Below, one piece after another: positions 10,319-22,062 of a stretch of DNA of 64,000 nucleotides. This DNA comes from Cladorrhinum sp. PSN259 (lineage: Eukaryota; Ascomycota; Sordariomycetes; Sordariales; Podosporaceae). Numbering within the stretch: the stretch's first letter is position 1; each line of letters starts with the position of its first letter. A program made the position numbers and the translations under genes. A model generated the notes under the pieces. That model had not been told where the DNA came from, ran no database searches, and saw nothing but the letters and a program-made list of their open reading frames with translations. Location: positions 434,001-498,000 of the forward strand of contig MU867069.1 in the NCBI GenBank assembly GCA_033725935.1, given 5' to 3'.

Positions 10319-12333
10319 ATGACGATGGGCCCCAAGTCCAGGGGTCTCTTGCCGGGAACCCTTAACCATGGCCTGCCTGCTCGAAAACCATCCAGAATAT
10401 GGATAAGGTTCTCTCCTATATTTGCATTGCCTTCGTTTTCGCTTTTGGTGTTGGTAAGATTTTACCTTTTGCCTTCAGTCTTCTTGAACTTTTTACCATG
10501 GTCCGCTTCCACCAAGTCACCTCTTCCCGTTGATGCCAGCGATACCGACAGCTCAACGTTCAACTGGGCCGATATCACCCCGACCCGCACCTTGAGGTGG
10601 CATTCTTGTTACTCTTCTCAATATGACTGCGCCCGTCTCGACGTGCCCATGGACTGGCAGGATCCTTCAGAGGAAAACCGAGTAGTCCTGGCCATCATTC
10701 GTCTGGGTGCTACCAATCTCACAGACTACCGGGGGCCAGTCTTCTTCAACCCTGGAGGTCCAGGAGGGTCAGGTATATGGTCGATGTTGGACCACGGCAA
10801 GGAATTGCAAACGATCATCGGACGGAACCATGATCTAGTAGCCTTCGACCCGAGGGGCGTCGGTAACTCGGTCCCGAGGATCGACTGCTGGAAGCATGCC
10901 CAGGACCGCGCTGTCTGGGAGCTTCAAGATATTGGAGCAGTCGATGCTCATCCTGGACTTGTTTACGATTCCTACGCCAGAGCGCAAGTTATGTCGCAGG
11001 TTTGCGAGGCGAACGAGGATTTGGGTGGGGAGGATGGAATACTCGCTCACAGCAGCACCGCGTGCCACGCCAGGGATATGTTGGAGATTCTCGAACAGAT
11101 GGGCGAGCAGACGCTCAAGTACTGGGGTTTCAGTTACGGTACCGTTCTGGGAGGAACATTTGCCGCCATGTATCCTGATAGAGTTGAGCGGATGGTCAAC
11201 GACGGTACGTTTTTCCATCTGTTCCTGCTTCGTCACTCATCCTGACTTCGCATCTAGGCAACGTAGACTACCAAGAATGGTACACAGGCGCCTACCTCAA
11301 TTTCCTCCACGACACAGACAAGGTCATGTCGTCCTTCTACCACTTCTGCCACCTCGCCGGCCCCCTCCAATGCGCATTCTACTCATCCACCCCATCCCAG
11401 ATCGAATCCCGTCTCATTTCCCTCCTGGACTCTACCCGCCTATCCCCTATCCCGATCCCTTCTTCCTCAGAGGACACGGGCCCCGCAATACCACAGCTGA
11501 TAACATACACCTCCCTGAAACGCATGCTCTCAACAGCACTCTATCAACCCGTGCTTCGTTTCCCGCGAGTAGCAGAAGTCCTCTCGGCCCTTGAGGTTCG
11601 GAACGCAACGCCTTACTACCACTATACCACGTCTGATGATTATTCTTCTTTACCGAGCGGTGGGAAACATCATCCACACCTCTGCTTCGCAGAGACCGTC
11701 CCGCCTTCCGCGCCTTTATCCGTTCCGCACGAAGCTACGCCCGATGCCTTTGCTGCCATCATGTGTTCTGACGCGTTACCAAATACTTTATCCGCTCAGG
11801 AATTTGAGGACTACGCTCAGAGACTGCAGAACATAAGCAAGGCGGCCGGGTCGGTGCAGGTTAGTTTTAGGTTGGCCTGCGTGGGGAGGGGTAATAATGT
11901 GAGACCGAGGTGGAGGTTTGATGGGTTTAAAGGGGGGGAGAGAATAAAAACGAGGTTTCCGATACTGTTTGTAAATAACGTGGCGGATAACGTCACGCCG
12001 CTCATCAGTGCCAGGAAGAATTCTGAAGTTTTTGAGGGGAGCGTGGTTCTTGTTCAGGAGGGGTATGGACATACGAGCTTGGCGGCAGGGAGTAAGTGCA
12101 CGGCGGAGAAGATAAGAAGGTACTTTCAGGAGGGGGAGGTTCCTTTTTCGTCTGGATTGGATGGGGATAAGGAGGAGGAGGAGGAGGAGACGAGGTGTGT
12201 AGGTATGTTGCCGTTTGGTAATGAATTGGAGAAGGACGTCGATATAAATGGGGAAGAAGACGAAGAAGCAGATGAGGTGGGGAGGGCGGTTAGGAGGTTG
12301 GCTAGACGGTGGAAGGGTGGGAGGAGTTTTTAG
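10319..12333 (+). CDS. S33-family alpha/beta-hydrolase peptidase with TAP-like C-terminus
   Basis: A serine hydrolase of the tripeptidyl/prolyl aminopeptidase-like S33 group (AB hydrolase-1 plus TAP C-terminal domain). Exons 10319-11204 and 11258-12333 join across a 53-bp intron (GTACGT...TAG) to 653 aa. Residues 20-60 hold a hydrophobic signal-anchor segment, so the enzyme is probably secreted or membrane-tethered. The triad is visible: Ser272 in GFSYGT, Asp539 in NVADNVTPL and His567 in GYGHTS. The oxyanion-hole motif is NPGGPGGSG. The C-terminus has an extra acidic, Glu-rich tail followed by basic residues, which is unusual for the family. The start is the first ATG in frame; the frame is open slightly further upstream without an ATG. 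The peptide substrate cannot be read from sequence. Confidence 0.88.
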
Positions 12334-13487
12334 TTGTTGTGGTTTCTTTTTTTTTCTTTTCTATTCGATTTTTTTTAACATTTGATGCAAGTTCTAGCCT
12401 GCCTTGAGTTACCGAGTTTTTAAATGAATGATTTTATTGTGGACGATAATTAAAAAACGGAGTTTGAACGATCGCGGCCTGGTTCCATTATTTGGGGCCT
12501 TGCCTGCATGAAGTAGAAAGGAACAGAGAGACGACGTTATCTTGCGTCGAACCACTGAACGTGTTGGGAAGTTGGGGTACCAGTCAGTGCTTGTTGAAGT
12601 TTCTTGATAGTAAATCATAAAAATCTACCGAGAAAGTCAACTTGGGAATGAAAGAAGACACTTTATACCTACGGTTGCAGCACACTCCATTCATGATTCT
12701 CCATTGCTTTTTCTTCTTCTTCTTCTTCTTCTAGCTTCCTACACCACTGACGACGTGCCCAACATCAGTTTCAAAATGCCGAGTAAAGCATGCTCGTTTT
12801 AGATTCTGATGAAATCAATCCTCTAGGGGTCCACCCACCCCTCCCCTCCCCCCCCCTCATACAAAGAACATACACGTATCAGAACCAAGATAAATCTGGC
12901 AGAGGTGCAGTAGTATAACTTGCTCCAAGGTAGAGAAACAAACTGGCTCCTACGCGGGAATTATTTGCGCAAAAGATGAGGAGAAAAACAAATGGAACGA
13001 AAGTGGAGGCTACCTTACCTTATCTAGTCACCTTGATGAAACAGGAAGCTGACGTATACCCAGGTCATATGTATCTACATAGGTATCTACTCAGTCCAGG
13101 AGCAGAAATAACCTCAGTTATATGTATGCTCTCTTCACGAAAATATTTCTTGGGCAAGACAACAGAAAACAAACCAAACATGACAGAAAGAAAAACAGAA
13201 AGCAAGAATAGGCCCTCAAAGTAAGGTATATCGTCACAGAGTCAGAAAATAAAAGGGCACAACATACAAATATTATCCCACCAATGATACACTCTTCACT
13301 TAGATTCCTATAGCTTGCTCTACAGAGAACTTTAACCCTCTCACTCTAACTCTGCCTTAATTTCTTTTTTCTCACTCGTTTTTTCCCCCCTTTTTCTGAA
13401 TACATCCATCTTTCCTTGAAAAGCAATGTTGATATTTTGGCGAATTAAAATCACATCATACATACAACTTCCCTTGCCCATTCCAGC
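12334..13487. other. Convergent intergenic region, no gene seen
   Basis: This lies between the 3' ends of the peptidase and LPMO genes. It holds T-rich tracts (12345-12375), a (TTC)n run near 12711-12732 and a C-rich run near 12835-12857. An 82-codon open frame at 12976-13224 has no recognisable content and is not called. Confidence 0.55.
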
Positions 13488-14832
13488 TCATTCCTGGACC
13501 AAGTTCCGTCTGTACGCCCATCTAGCAGCCCAAACAATCTCCCCGTAGCCCTCCCCGTTGCCCACACACATCGTCCCCAGTGCCACGGCTTGCGGAACCA
13601 TCCATCCATGGCTACAGTGACCAAAGAAGTTTGGGCCAAAACAGGTGAAAGAGCCATCGACTTTACAGGCTCTGGCGTTTGGGAATGGCTGGTTTACGAG
13701 AGAGGGAGTAGTCGTTGTGCTAGTAAATGTTGAAGGCACGACTGTGTTAGGTGGGTTGAATGGGTTGGTGGAGGACGATGTGACAGTGGGCATTTGTTCA
13801 GGCGGCGGAGGAGGAACACCTCCGCTGAAACTGATAATTACTGTCACTGTTGAGGTGGTGGTTGCGCTGTCAGTTGGGTGGGTGGTAGACAGAGATGGCA
13901 TTGAGCGTGAGCTGGTAGTATCAGAGGTAGTCGTTGTGTCATCCCCCGCAGCCTGTTGAACGGTCTTGGGATTTGCTTCAAATGTTGGGACTGCCGTAGG
14001 AATCTGAGAGCAGAAGTTGGATGGCTTGTTGTTCGGTGGGACAGGAGAGACAAGCACGCGCCCGTATTTCCCCGGGCTGGGAATATTGAGATCTAGATGT
14101 TCGATGCTGTCGCCTGTGACGCAAGTAGAGGAGCCGTTGGAGTCATGATAGTTTGCAACGAATATGTTTGGGAGCTTGTCGAATTCCGTTCGGTCGTAAG
14201 TGCCGCCGGTTATGTTTACTGGGGCACAATTCATGTACATCTCTCTGTTCCCGACTTTGTTGAACCAGGTCCAGGCGAATGTGGCAGGGCCGTTCTTGAG
14301 GCTGTGAGAAAGGGATTGTCAGTTTCATGTTTGAATGAGAGGATCTCGTGGACACTCACAACTTTGGGAGGGGAATCAAGAACTGGCGAATGCAATTGAT
14401 ACCGGAATCATTGCCGCAGTGAACCGAGTCCTCACGTTGCTGGCTATCTTTGAATCCGCTGTCGAGGTTCTTGGATTCGTCGGTGAATACAGATGGGCAT
14501 CCGCCGATGATGGTGTAGATGGTCTTGAATTGGGTTGCCTGGTTCAATCCGGGACCGTCTGGGAAGTCGTACGAGATGCTGAACTGGCAAGAGCCACCTC
14601 CGTGTTGAGCACCGCCAGTGAAATTCACCATGGTGACTTCGCCAGCCTCGACGGTGGTGTAGTGATTGAAACCGTAAGAGTTATGGCACGGGAAGGGGAA
14701 CTGGGGTCCGAGAGGATTGACTTGTAGGAGTGGCGGAGTATTCAAATTGTAGGACTCCGGAGTGTTCATAACCATGTGGCCATGGACTCCAAAAAGGATG
14801 ACGAGAAGAAGTATTACCGCTTCTTGCAACAT
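13488..14832 (-). CDS. AA11-like lytic polysaccharide monooxygenase with Cys-rich C-terminal module
   Basis: A secreted copper oxygenase of the AA11 type, a family whose studied members cleave chitin oxidatively. Exons 14832-14360 and 14301-13488 join across a 58-bp intron (GTGAGT...CAG) to 428 aa. A signal peptide (1-18) ends in GVHG, leaving His19 as the mature N-terminal residue that forms half of the copper histidine brace. The second brace histidine is His77 in QHGGGSCQ, and the axial tyrosine is Tyr180 in NREMYMNC. All three match AA11. The catalytic domain ends near 240. A Ser/Thr/Pro linker with a pentaproline follows, and then a short module (CKVDGSFTCFG...CSHGWMVPQ...GTMC) resembling the X278 module found on some AA11 enzymes. 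Chitin as substrate is an inference from the family. Confidence 0.88.
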
Positions 14833-15890
14833 GGTTATCTTTTGGTTGAGATGGCTGAGGTTTTGTGGTTTAATTAGAGGTCCTTTTGATGTCGTAGGTT
14901 GTCTTCTGGTAGGTTTTGGTTGATTGTGCAGGAAGAAGCGAGTTTGCTTCAGATCTGAATTTGAAATGTACAGCAGACTAATTCAAATCAAGGCCCGACT
15001 TTTCTTTGGCAGGAAGGTGCTTCGACAGCAGAGGTGCTCTGGCAGCTGCAACATACCTAGGCGGGTACCTGACCTTCGACCCGTGGTAATCGGAGTCACT
15101 TGATGAGTGATTGCCCACAACTTTTGAGCATGTATCGAGCTTTCCCGCGCAGCAGTGGAAGGTTGGGATGAAAGAATTACAGGTTCATTGTGGTGCCTGG
15201 TGCCTTGACCTTTCAAGACGCCCAAACGCAAGACATGGAATGACATCAGAATCTATTATCCAGTATATCTGCACTGGTTTGACCTGCAGAGGGGATCAGA
15301 CCATCCTGGTGACGCATTGGTCAATGCGTTCCATGACTTGTCATTGTAATTACCACATCACTGGATTTATATCTATCACTCTATCTACATGTAGCCTCCC
15401 TAGTCTTTAGCAGTTTATCTGTTCCTCAATTGCAAAGCTCCAAAACTATCAACAGAGATGCCAACACCTCAAGAAAGAAGAGCGACAAGCGGGCTCGCAT
15501 CGCTAATTTGAGTAGTTAAAGACACAATCTCTTTAATTCATTTGCTATTTTCATCCTTATAGATTCATCACTGCGGCCATAAGAGCAGCTGATGCTGGAG
15601 CATGTTTATTGGGCATGGATTCCGTGGTATCAATGATCTGATTCTCAGCTGCGGGCAACCCGCCGGGAGTTTCTATAATACCTGCTTAAAAGGCTACATG
15701 AGAAATGGGAACAGGATGACTATACCTAAATCCGAGGTCAAGAATAAACCCACATCCTTCAATGAGACGATAAAGACAAGTAATTATTACTCGGTTATCA
15801 TGTGGGGAGCTCTCTAATAAACCGGCCACGACCCTCTTTCCGTTCGTGTTCCACTTCCCTATTCGACGAGACCATCATTACGGATCCATC
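14833..15890. other. Intergenic region upstream of the LPMO gene, no gene seen
   Basis: This holds the LPMO promoter and the 3' flank of the possible microprotein at 15891-16052. No coding signal or recognisable RNA was found. Confidence 0.5.
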
Positions 15891-16052
15891 TCACCGTTCA
15901 TTCCGACATGACCCATCGCCAGACCCCGGAGCAGAAGGCGGCGGCGTAGGAGGAGGCAGCGGCCTATAAGTGCGCGGTCTCCAGTCTGATACCGAGACGC
16001 TCGAAGACCCGCTACTACCAAAGGAGTAGGTGCCAGTGTCGTCGTTGTCCAT
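15891..16052 (-). CDS. Possible 53-aa Ser/Pro-rich microprotein
   Basis: A short frame starting MDNDDTGTYSFGSSG, then a serine run, an SDWRPRTYR segment, a proline-rich stretch with a PPTPPP motif, and a basic end before TGA (15891-15893). A good intron precedes it on the same strand: donor CGT|GTAAGC near 16131, branch CTAACTAAC and acceptor CACAG just before 16073. That would place the ATG at the start of a second exon with the first exon as 5' leader. The upstream exon frame is in phase but lacks an ATG. I do not recognise the protein, and no signal peptide or membrane segment is present. It could equally be a noncoding or mis-read segment. Confidence 0.32.
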   Translation of the reverse strand: MDNDDTGTYSFGSSGSSSVSVSDWRPRTYRPLPPPTPPPSAPGSGDGSCRNER

Positions 16053-17067
16053 GGTTTGCCGAAACAACGAAAGCTGTGGAGATGGTTAGTTAGATATTTC
16101 TCTCACATAATAGATGACGTCGAAGGCTTACACGAATCAGATCAGAGAATATTATGTGATATCTTGTAGCCAAGGAGGGGGGGGGGGGGGGAGAAAGCCG
16201 TTCGAAGTTATGTTTCGAAACCGTTCTGGTGTCAAATTGTCGGATTGGGCTGGCTTTAAAGGACAGGATAATAATCCTTCCCGGGCGGGATGCCGAAGAG
16301 TAATGGAAGGTAATATATTTGCCAAAGGAGGAAGAGCTGGTTGTGACGATGGATGAGGAATTGAGCAAGGAAATCGCGCGAAGATAATCCTCCAGGACAG
16401 AATGGGGCTCTGGTAGCCTGCCTCTCGGGCTAGCCAAACTCTATAGGTCCGAAGCAAAATATCAAGGGATCCAATAAGATCGAAAGTGGTCCCGAAAATG
16501 GAGGTCCCAGAGGGTAGCAATGACGAATCAGCCTCACTTTTACGCCGCACCGAGGTGTGATGTCGAGATACGCCCAAGCAAGAAGGTGATTGGGCAGTTC
16601 TATACGACACAAGTGCAGACACGCCTCCCTCATATATATAGTATATACAATCAGTCAGTCAACCGCAAAGGTAGGTCCAGTCTGGGTAATTCGGACCGAA
16701 GCGCTGTGCCGGCCAGCTGCCTCATCACTTTTCAACGGGCATGGGAAAAGAAAATGTTTCGCTTTTAGTCTGCTTCAAATCAAAACATGGCGTTCCATTC
16801 AATGGTGCCAGTCTGTCAATCCAAGACGGCACTGATCCTGCTTGTGTACCGTCGAGTCGCTGCACCGGTTACACCAGATGCTTCGCGAGACAGCCCCTCG
16901 ACGAACGGCTGGCCTTCTATCTCTACTGCGACAGCTTGCTGGTAACCACGCACATACAAAACACACGCTTCAATGTCTGGTTTCGAGAACGTACTCTGTA
17001 GTTTCAGAGGCAGGCAAGCAATTTAGACATTATCACCAATATTTACGTATCTCGTATCACTCCTTGG
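16053..17067. other. Intergenic region, no protein gene seen
   Basis: This holds the leader or intron of the possible microprotein, a run of twelve or more G at about 16178-16191, and the 3' flank of VTA1. Several short frames exist on both strands but none looks coding. Confidence 0.45.
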
Positions 17068-18548
17068 CTATGTCGCACCAAGCAATTCCAGCGCTTTTCG
17101 AAGCTCTCGTACCGCCGTGTTTACATCCTCAAAATTTAGAGCAGAGATGGCCCATTTTGCGTGCTTCTGTGCATTCACCATGGCGGCTTCATCTACCGCA
17201 ACTGCCGCGGATGGCTGGACAGGTGCGTAGCTCGCCGGAGGCGGCGCAACAGGAGGCGCCGATGGCCTTGCAGTGTGCGCCGTTGGGGCCATATTCATGT
17301 AATATGGGTCCGTGGGGGGACTGACAGGTGGGGATGCCACAGCGACTGTAGATGGGGCATTCGTAGAAAATGTTGGAGGGTTTGTAGGTGGGAAATATTG
17401 TTGATGATGGGGTGCAGCACCGGTATGACTTTGGCCCCATCCCGAAGAAGCGGGAGGCGGATTCGCCGGTGCCTGCGACCAGGCGCTTGGAGGTGGGCTT
17501 GCCTGTGGACTTGGTTGGGAATGCGACCATGCCGGCCCAGAAGACGACTGGGGTAGGTCCGGAGCGCCCTGGTAGTTGCTTGCATCGAATGATGGGGGAG
17601 AGATGGGTGACGGTATCGAAGGGGAGTCGGGGTATCTTCTCTGTGCGGGCTCACCGAGTCCAGTAGGGACACCAGGAAGTTGAAGCTCGTCTTCAGAAGC
17701 AGGCGAGGGACCGGCCGAAGCAGGGCTTTGTGGCAGCGAAACCCCAGCCGCGTCTCTGCGCAGGTCTGCGTCAGGGGCATCTTCCACAGTTGCAGGTCTA
17801 GGGATCGCTGCACTCGATAGCTCCTTTTCAAGAGCGTCCAGCTCGGCAGACTCCTGCTGCTCCGCCTCCGATTGCTTCGGATTCGACTCATTAGGGTCAA
17901 CACCTTCTCTGATCGCCTTGAGAATCCGAGCCGCATTCCACTTTGCATATTTAATCTTTTGCTGTGTCTCCTGATCTGGTGGACCCCAAATATTTACGAG
18001 GTGAAAGAAGGTGGCCGCAGCATCGAACGTTTGTGCCGTTTGTCTGTCGGCCTATTAGCAACAGTTTCACCTCGGTATCTATTTGTAGCCCGGGCAAACA
18101 TACTGCGTCACTTTGTTGGCCTTGACAACCCTCTCAGCGCGATCCAGAGTCTCCTGGGCGAATTGCTCGACGTATGCTTGGCTTGTTGTATCGTCTGTCA
18201 GGGTGTCCTCGTTCCCGTGGCTTTGTTTCGTCTGTGAGATAATTTAGCACTCGCCGTTTGCATGAATTAGCGGGATTGCCGACCTCCTCCATCTTGTCCA
18301 TCAAGGACGCCGTGTAGCGCATCAACTCATCGTCGGCCAAGTGCAGTCCTCTCGCGAGGATCTGGTTGGCAACCCAATATTCACCTAAGACTGTTGTTAG
18401 AAGTCCCTCTACACCAAATGACGGCAGAATAGAGCATACACCAATACGCGATTATAGGTTTGATGGCTCGGAGCTGAGCAGCCTTTTGGGCGCATTTCCA
18501 CAGATTCACATCGGCCTGCTTGAGTGCCGCGGGGATGCTGTCCGCCAT
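17068..18548 (-). CDS. vta1: Vacuolar sorting-associated protein Vta1 (LIP5)
   Basis: Vta1 binds the ATPase Vps4 and stimulates ESCRT-III disassembly at late endosomes. Four exons join in frame: 18548-18440, 18384-18284, 18231-18104 and 18043-17068, giving 437 aa. The first donor (GTATGC) was chosen because only it restores the conserved AYWCEYWVANQIL. The second donor is GTCGGC, slightly weak. The N-terminal tandem MIT region (MADSIPAALKQADVNLWKCA through KIKYAKWNAARI) occupies residues 1-160. The long Pro/Ser/Gln-rich linker spans about 190-390. The C-terminus (AQKHAKWAISALNFEDVNTA... to ELLG) is the VSL domain that contacts Vps4. The gene is head to head with the disulfide isomerase. Confidence 0.94.
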
Positions 18549-19195
18549 CGTGCGGGGATGGAGATCGACGTCGCGGAGAAGGTAGAGGCGCGAGAATCGA
18601 GACAGGAGTTATGGGAATAGTCAGGATAGGGTGCACTTGGCAGTCCTCAGTTTTTTTGGTTTGATCCCAATGCGAAAGATATGGAAACAAAAAAGTGCAG
18701 CCTGGACAGTCGTCAGCTGCTGCGCGTTGCAGTGGAGATCACCAAGACAATTCCAGGTCCAAGCCGATGCCCCGGGACCGACCCCAGTAGGCGGCGACCT
18801 TACCCCACTCAGATCACCTCGAGGGGTAAATCGGGAGCTAAGGTCGCAAAGTGGTCAGAGCTCGAGAGTTTCTGGTGGGTTCGCTCACTGATCGCGGGTG
18901 GCACTGGCGTCACAGGGCAACGGGCATTGAAGAAATGTGTTCTTTTTCCCAACATGGAAAGATGCCAGCTTTTTAATCTGGCTATTCTCACCATTCATCC
19001 CCTCTGACTGCGCCTGGTCTGATTGAAGATATATATCACTTGAGACAGCTTTTTGCAAATCTTCACTTCAATTGCTCTGCTACCTTCTCATTATCTGCTG
19101 AATTGGTAACCCCCACTGCTTGAATACACCCATCTCTCTCTTACCAAGACACAACAGCAAACACCGTTACTGAGTAGGGGCGGCACGCATCCACT
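18549..19195. promoter_or_regulatory. Divergent promoter region between VTA1 and the PDI gene
   Basis: This 647-bp interval drives two divergent secretory/endosomal genes. A GATATATATC element (19024-19033) lies about 170 bp before the PDI start and could act as a TATA element. A CT-rich leader follows. Confidence 0.4.
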
Positions 19196-20817
19196 ATGCA
19201 TCACCCCACGCTTTGCGCCGTGGCAGTTGCGCTGCTATCTGCCCTTCCTGGAGCCCAGGCTAGCCTCTACACGAAAAAGTCCCCAGTGTTGCAGGTCGAC
19301 GCGAAAAACTATGACAAGCTGATCGCCAACAGCAAGTATACTTCTGTAAGTCATACAACAAGGCAGCGGGGCCTGGGTGGCCAATGGCAGGTAGGCGTAG
19401 ATAAACTCTAACACGGTGTGTTTGCCAGATCGTCGAGTTCTATGCACCTTGGTGCGGCCACTGCAAGAACCTCAAGCCTGCTTACGAGAAAGCAGCCAAG
19501 AACCTTGATGGCCTCGCCAAGGTAGCCGCCGTCAACTGCGATGAGGATGCCAACAAACAATTCTGCGGCCAGATGGGCGTTCAGGGCTTCCCGACCCTCA
19601 AAATTGTTCGCCCAAAGAAGGACGGCGGCAAGCCCATAGTCCAGGATTACAATGGTCAGAGAACTGCCAGTGCCATTGTCGACGCGGTGGTACAGTCCAT
19701 CAACAACTTCGTCGTCAAGGTTGAAGACAAATCCCTCGACAAGTTCCTCAACGACAAGAAGGAGTCGCCCAAGGCTCTTCTCTTTACCGACAAGGGGACC
19801 ACGTCAGCTCTGTTGAAGAGCATCGCCATTGACTTTTCTGATGTTATTACGATTGGACAGATCCGTAACAAGGAGACCAAGGCAGTTGAGAAGTTTGGCG
19901 TCACCAAGTTCCCTACTCTGGTTCTTCTCCCAGGTGGGGACGCGGAACCCATTGTATACGACGGAGAGTTGAAGAAGGAGGCCATGGTCAAGTTCCTTTC
20001 ACAAGCAGGAAAGCCCAACGCAGATTCTGTCCCCGCTAAGGCCAAGGGTGAGAAGAAGGACAAGAAGGAGAAGAAGTCCGACAAGTCCTCTTCAGCCAAG
20101 CCAAAGTCTAAGAAGACCACATCTACGGAATCCGAGGCTGAGTCCGCCACCCAGGATCCCGCAACTGAGACTCCGACACAACAAGCCCCCGTTATTGTGG
20201 AGACGGCCCTCCCGATTCCCGCCATTAATTCGCAGGAGAAGCTTATCAAGGAATGCCTCAGTGAGAAGTCACACACTTGCGTTCTTGCCTTTGTCTCTTC
20301 CAACGAGAGCGAGGGAGCAAAGAACGCATTAGAGAGTCTCTCTCAGCTTGCGTTCAAGCATGCTCAGAGCAAGCGTCACCTATTTCCCTTTTTCGAGGTA
20401 TCCAAGAGCGTTGACGGAGTCGCTCCTCTTCTCAAGACTCTTGATCTCAATGGTGATGTCGAGATTATCGCCATAAATGCCCGCCGGGGATGGTGGCGCC
20501 ACTTCGATGGTGCTGACTTTGGTCATGCATCTGTTGAGTCCTGGATCGACGACATTCGTATGGGCGAGGGATCCAAGAAGAAGCTTCCCGAGGGTATCGT
20601 TGCTATTTCAGTGGAGGAAGCCGCGTCAACTGCCACACCGGAAGCTGAAGCGTCTCCAGAGGCCACACCCGACGCTACCGAGTCCGTCAGCGCCGAGGAG
20701 GCAACTCCGGTGACCCCCAGCAGCGACGCCACTAGCGAGACTCCCGCGGCCACCGAAATAAAGGCGACAGACCCCACTGCGGAGCCAGACACTGCCGCAG
20801 AGCATGACGAGCTCTGA
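19196..20817 (+). CDS. ER protein disulfide isomerase with one CGHC domain and HDEL tail
   Basis: A soluble ER oxidoreductase of the Mpd1/P5-like group that forms and rearranges disulfides. Exons 19196-19345 and 19429-20817 join across an 83-bp intron (GTAAGT...CAG) to 512 aa. A signal peptide covers residues 1-22. The first thioredoxin domain has the active site WCGHC (Cys59, Cys62). A second thioredoxin-like fold (about 130-250) lacks a CxxC. A Lys/Ser-rich linker (about 260-310) leads to a third folded region with an RRGWW element. An acidic Thr/Ala/Glu-rich tail ends in HDEL, the fungal ER-retention signal. The second half is much longer than yeast Mpd1 and resembles the C-terminal part of P5-type PDIs. 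The tail and linker are unusually long and charged. Confidence 0.93.
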
Positions 20818-21125
20818 TCTGAGCCCAGAGTCATATCTAGCAGAATGTAATGTACACTGTTCTTTTCAAATTGGAATTAGTCAGAAAGCATTTGGAGCAG
20901 TTGACACAACGGTAGAGAACTACGTTAAAAGAGAAAAACACAAATTACGGGAACCAAAAGTAGGTAGCCCACATAGGCAGTAATGGAAACTGGTACATCA
21001 TCAAGAAATGGGGTATCTATCTCACCTTAACGGGCCTTACTTCTCCATGGTAATCGTAACTTTCGTAACGCTCGTAACGCTCTTCCATCAATGACAGCAG
21101 ACAACAAAGACACAGACTCTTTTAT
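20818..21125. other. Convergent intergenic region (308 bp)
   Basis: This lies between the 3' ends of the PDI and RRP41 genes. It is A-rich around 20920-20945, consistent with 3'-end formation. Nothing else was seen. Confidence 0.5.
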
Positions 21126-22062
21126 CTAGTCAAGGTCCATGTCGTTGAGTCCGGTGCCTTTCTCTACTGTGCCCTCTTCTATCATCCTCCGGCCCTTTTC
21201 CCTGACGACACGATCCAAGATCTCCCGAACTTGCTTACATCCATCAACACCTACCGCTAACATGCCCTCAAGTCTGCCAATCTGGACTCGACTCTCACAT
21301 ACCAATACTGCTACTCTATCACTATCGCCCAATGTGGCAACTGTCAATCCGGGAAGCTCCTGTTCTTCCTGATGGTTCATGTCCAAAAGGGGATCAGCAC
21401 TCTCATCGTTGGCTGCATAAGTAGAAGTAGAACCTGCCGTGCAGGCTGCTACGTAGTCGGTCATTGGAATACCCGCATCAACACAAGCTAAAGTAGCAGC
21501 GTTGATGAGCGCGGCGAGCAATGAGCCGTCTTGAGAGAGCACGTGCAGGGAGATGTTGATCTGACTGTGGGGGAAGAGATGGATGTGCAAGCTCGCGGCG
21601 AGGGCGTTGGCTACGGTGGATTGCATTTCGAGAGTGCGTCTATAAAGTTGAAGCGGAGAGAAAGTTAGTTTTATTTACGAGCTTTCATGTCATGCTATTG
21701 CATGTAGGGCAATTCAAAAAGCAAGAAAAAAAGACTTACTTGTCGCCTCTGCCTCTTCGTTTGCGGTCCACAGAACTGAACCCGGCAATGACTATGTTGA
21801 CTACCACCTCTGCGTCCTTGGACTGCCCTCCTCCTCCTCCACCACCCGCACCACCGGCAGCGCCTACGCCGCCACGGCGGGGGCCGGGCTCGCTGGGTCC
21901 CGTCACTACGCACATGACCTTTGTGTGCCCCATCTCGAGGTAGCTGGAGCCGTCGGCGGCCGCTTGGGTGCGAATTTGTGCATGGATGCGACGGAGCTCG
22001 TTCCACCTGCGTCCGTCCACCCGGAGGAGGGCGAGGTTATAGGTTGATGTGTCGAGAGGCAT
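21126..22062 (-). CDS. rrp41: Exosome core subunit Rrp41 (Ski6)
   Basis: A RNase PH-like subunit of the six-member ring of the RNA exosome, in nucleus and cytoplasm. Exons 22062-21740 and 21639-21126 join across a 100-bp intron (GTAAGT...TAG) to 278 aa. The N-terminus (VDGRRWNELRRIHAQIRTQA...DGSSYLEMGHTKVMCVV) is diagnostic of Rrp41. The RNase PH core continues with RKRRGRGDKRTLEMQSTVANA, LHVLSQDGSLLAALINAATLAC and the P-MTDYVAA segment. A glycine-rich loop of about 18 residues (from GGVGAAGG) sits after VVTGPSEPGPRR, longer than in yeast. Eukaryotic Rrp41 is catalytically inert and structural. The acidic C-terminus ends in DMDLD. Confidence 0.95.
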
